Shown: positions 63,512 to 64,000 of the stretch, piece after piece
How the letters are laid out: each line of letters opens with the position of its first letter
How positions within the stretch are numbered: position 1 is the first letter of the stretch
Assembly (NCBI GenBank): GCA_003666385.1
Contig: QPIN01000054.1
Span: 1-64,000 of the forward strand
Length of the DNA stretch: 64,000 nt
Direction of reading: 5' to 3'
DNA from: Methylococcales symbiont of Hymedesmia sp. n. MRB-2018
Lineage (GTDB): Bacteria; Pseudomonadota; Gammaproteobacteria; Methylococcales; Methylomonadaceae
Position numbers and translations under genes: made by a program
Notes under the pieces: generated by a model
The model's input: only the letters and a program-made list of their open reading frames with translations
Told to the model about the DNA's origin: nothing
The model's database searches: none

Positions 63512-64000
63512 ATGACAAGTATAGAAATAATTGATAAAAATGAGGATGTTATTTTTAGTAATATATCGCCAGAACATAGAGAAACATTTAAAAAAAATAA
63601 AAACTCAAAGAAAGATGGCATAAGAAGTTTATTTAAAAAAAATAAAAACGATGTGGGTTTATGGTTGGTTACAGATGACAAGGACAACTACAACAGTACA
63701 AAAATAATAAACAAAACTTTTAACTTTTTTTCAGAATTGTTTATTGGCATTCATAAGCACTATGAAATAATAACCTTATCTAACACTCACACAATTGCAA
63801 CTATCCAAGCAAAAATGTCTCAACAAATAGAACCATTGGTGGGTAACCGTCAAAGCCAGAGAGGAAATTATCAAGAAGCAACGAATAGCGTAAAAAATAA
63901 AATTGAAGAAGATGCTCTATTGGCATCTAAAATAATTTGTGATTTAAATAAAAGAATAGAAGAAATAGATACTCATTTAAAAAGTTTGCAAGTTCTTGAA
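63512..64000 (+). CDS. Putative histidine-kinase-like protein, cut by the window edge
   Basis: The first 163 residues of a longer protein are visible. It starts MTSIEIIDKNEDVIFSNISP, has a GLWLVTDDKDNYNSTKIINK strand-rich part, then LSNTHTIATIQAKMSQQIEP where a His could be the phospho-acceptor of a DHp helix, then a coiled-coil (VKNKIEEDALLASKIICDLN and onward). An ATPase (HATPase) domain would be expected beyond base 64000 if this is a kinase. It starts ten bases after the receiver-protein gene, so both belong to one operon. Without the rest the assignment is a hypothesis. Confidence 0.4.
   Translation, partial: MTSIEIIDKNEDVIFSNISPEHRETFKKNKNSKKDGIRSLFKKNKNDVGLWLVTDDKDNYNSTKIINKTFNFFSELFIGIHKHYEIITLSNTHTIATIQAKMSQQIEPLVGNRQSQRGNYQEATNSVKNKIEEDALLASKIICDLNKRIEEIDTHLKSLQVLE

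Noticed and set aside
63385-63687. Minus-strand hydrophobic frames at 63120-63687
   Set aside because: They are shadows of AT-rich lysine-rich genes on the plus strand; antisense of Lys/Glu codons gives Phe/Leu/Ser-rich frames.

Overview
The window looks like a low-GC (roughly 38%) gammaproteobacterial chromosome, most likely a type I methanotroph or other methylotroph of the Methylococcales. The main pointers are a formaldehyde-activating-enzyme family gene (17636-18184) and gammaproteobacterial gene orders such as lptD-surA opposite amgK-murU, nagZ-hpt-mtnP, hemL-rmuC and rlmH-(maf)-rng-yhdP-nit. This placement is an inference; no rRNA or tRNA gene was seen.

Layout. 1-1541: a surface-protein gene on the minus strand with five BspA-type repeats and what looks like the start of an autotransporter barrel. 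It is interrupted near its start by a run of 17 C that puts it out of frame here, so it is probably phase variable. 1945-7577: a flavin-reductase-like gene, nadC, ampD and recB. 8073-13250: a polysaccharide cluster (ugd, GT8, O-antigen ligase/polymerase, GT4) that decays at its right end into an acyltransferase remnant and a cut glycosyltransferase. 13250-14460: a graveyard of small elements with a RAYT fragment and a truncated ParE toxin with its antitoxin. 14560-24032: lnt, a tandem-PilZ protein, an FKBP isomerase, a fae homologue, a split class II ribonucleotide reductase (nrdJa-nrdJb) behind two NrdR boxes, and a dynamin-like membrane GTPase with a degenerate P-loop. 24071-37592: rnd, a free-standing DbpA-type RNA-binding domain, surA, lptD, amgK, murU, a His-rich membrane protein, nagZ, hpt, mtnP and pmbA. 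37910-47018: nadE, sucC-sucD, a HicA-like pair, a dihaem cytochrome, hemL and rmuC. 47406-56697: a lytic-transglycosylase lipoprotein, panD, rlmH, a dead maf gene, rng, yhdP, a nitrilase-family gene and bamC. 56935-59043: one IS5-like element plus the 3' part of a second copy. 59227-64000: an AT-rich accessory island with an M-R-M restriction-modification operon, a TIR-domain remnant, and a membrane-anchored receiver-domain protein next to a gene that may encode a histidine-kinase-like partner and runs off the window.

The intergenic DNA is full of small palindromic elements. At least four families can be defined by terminal inverted repeats, and two have clear target duplications (5 bp and 8 bp). 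One family has inserted at the 3' ends of at least two genes (sucD and the RNA-binding-domain gene) and supplies their last codons and stop. A second class of hairpin keeps its loop but varies both stem arms together. With the pseudogenes (maf, acyltransferase, glycosyltransferase, RAYT, TIR, a small secreted protein) this describes a genome under active element traffic and local decay around a well-kept set of housekeeping genes.
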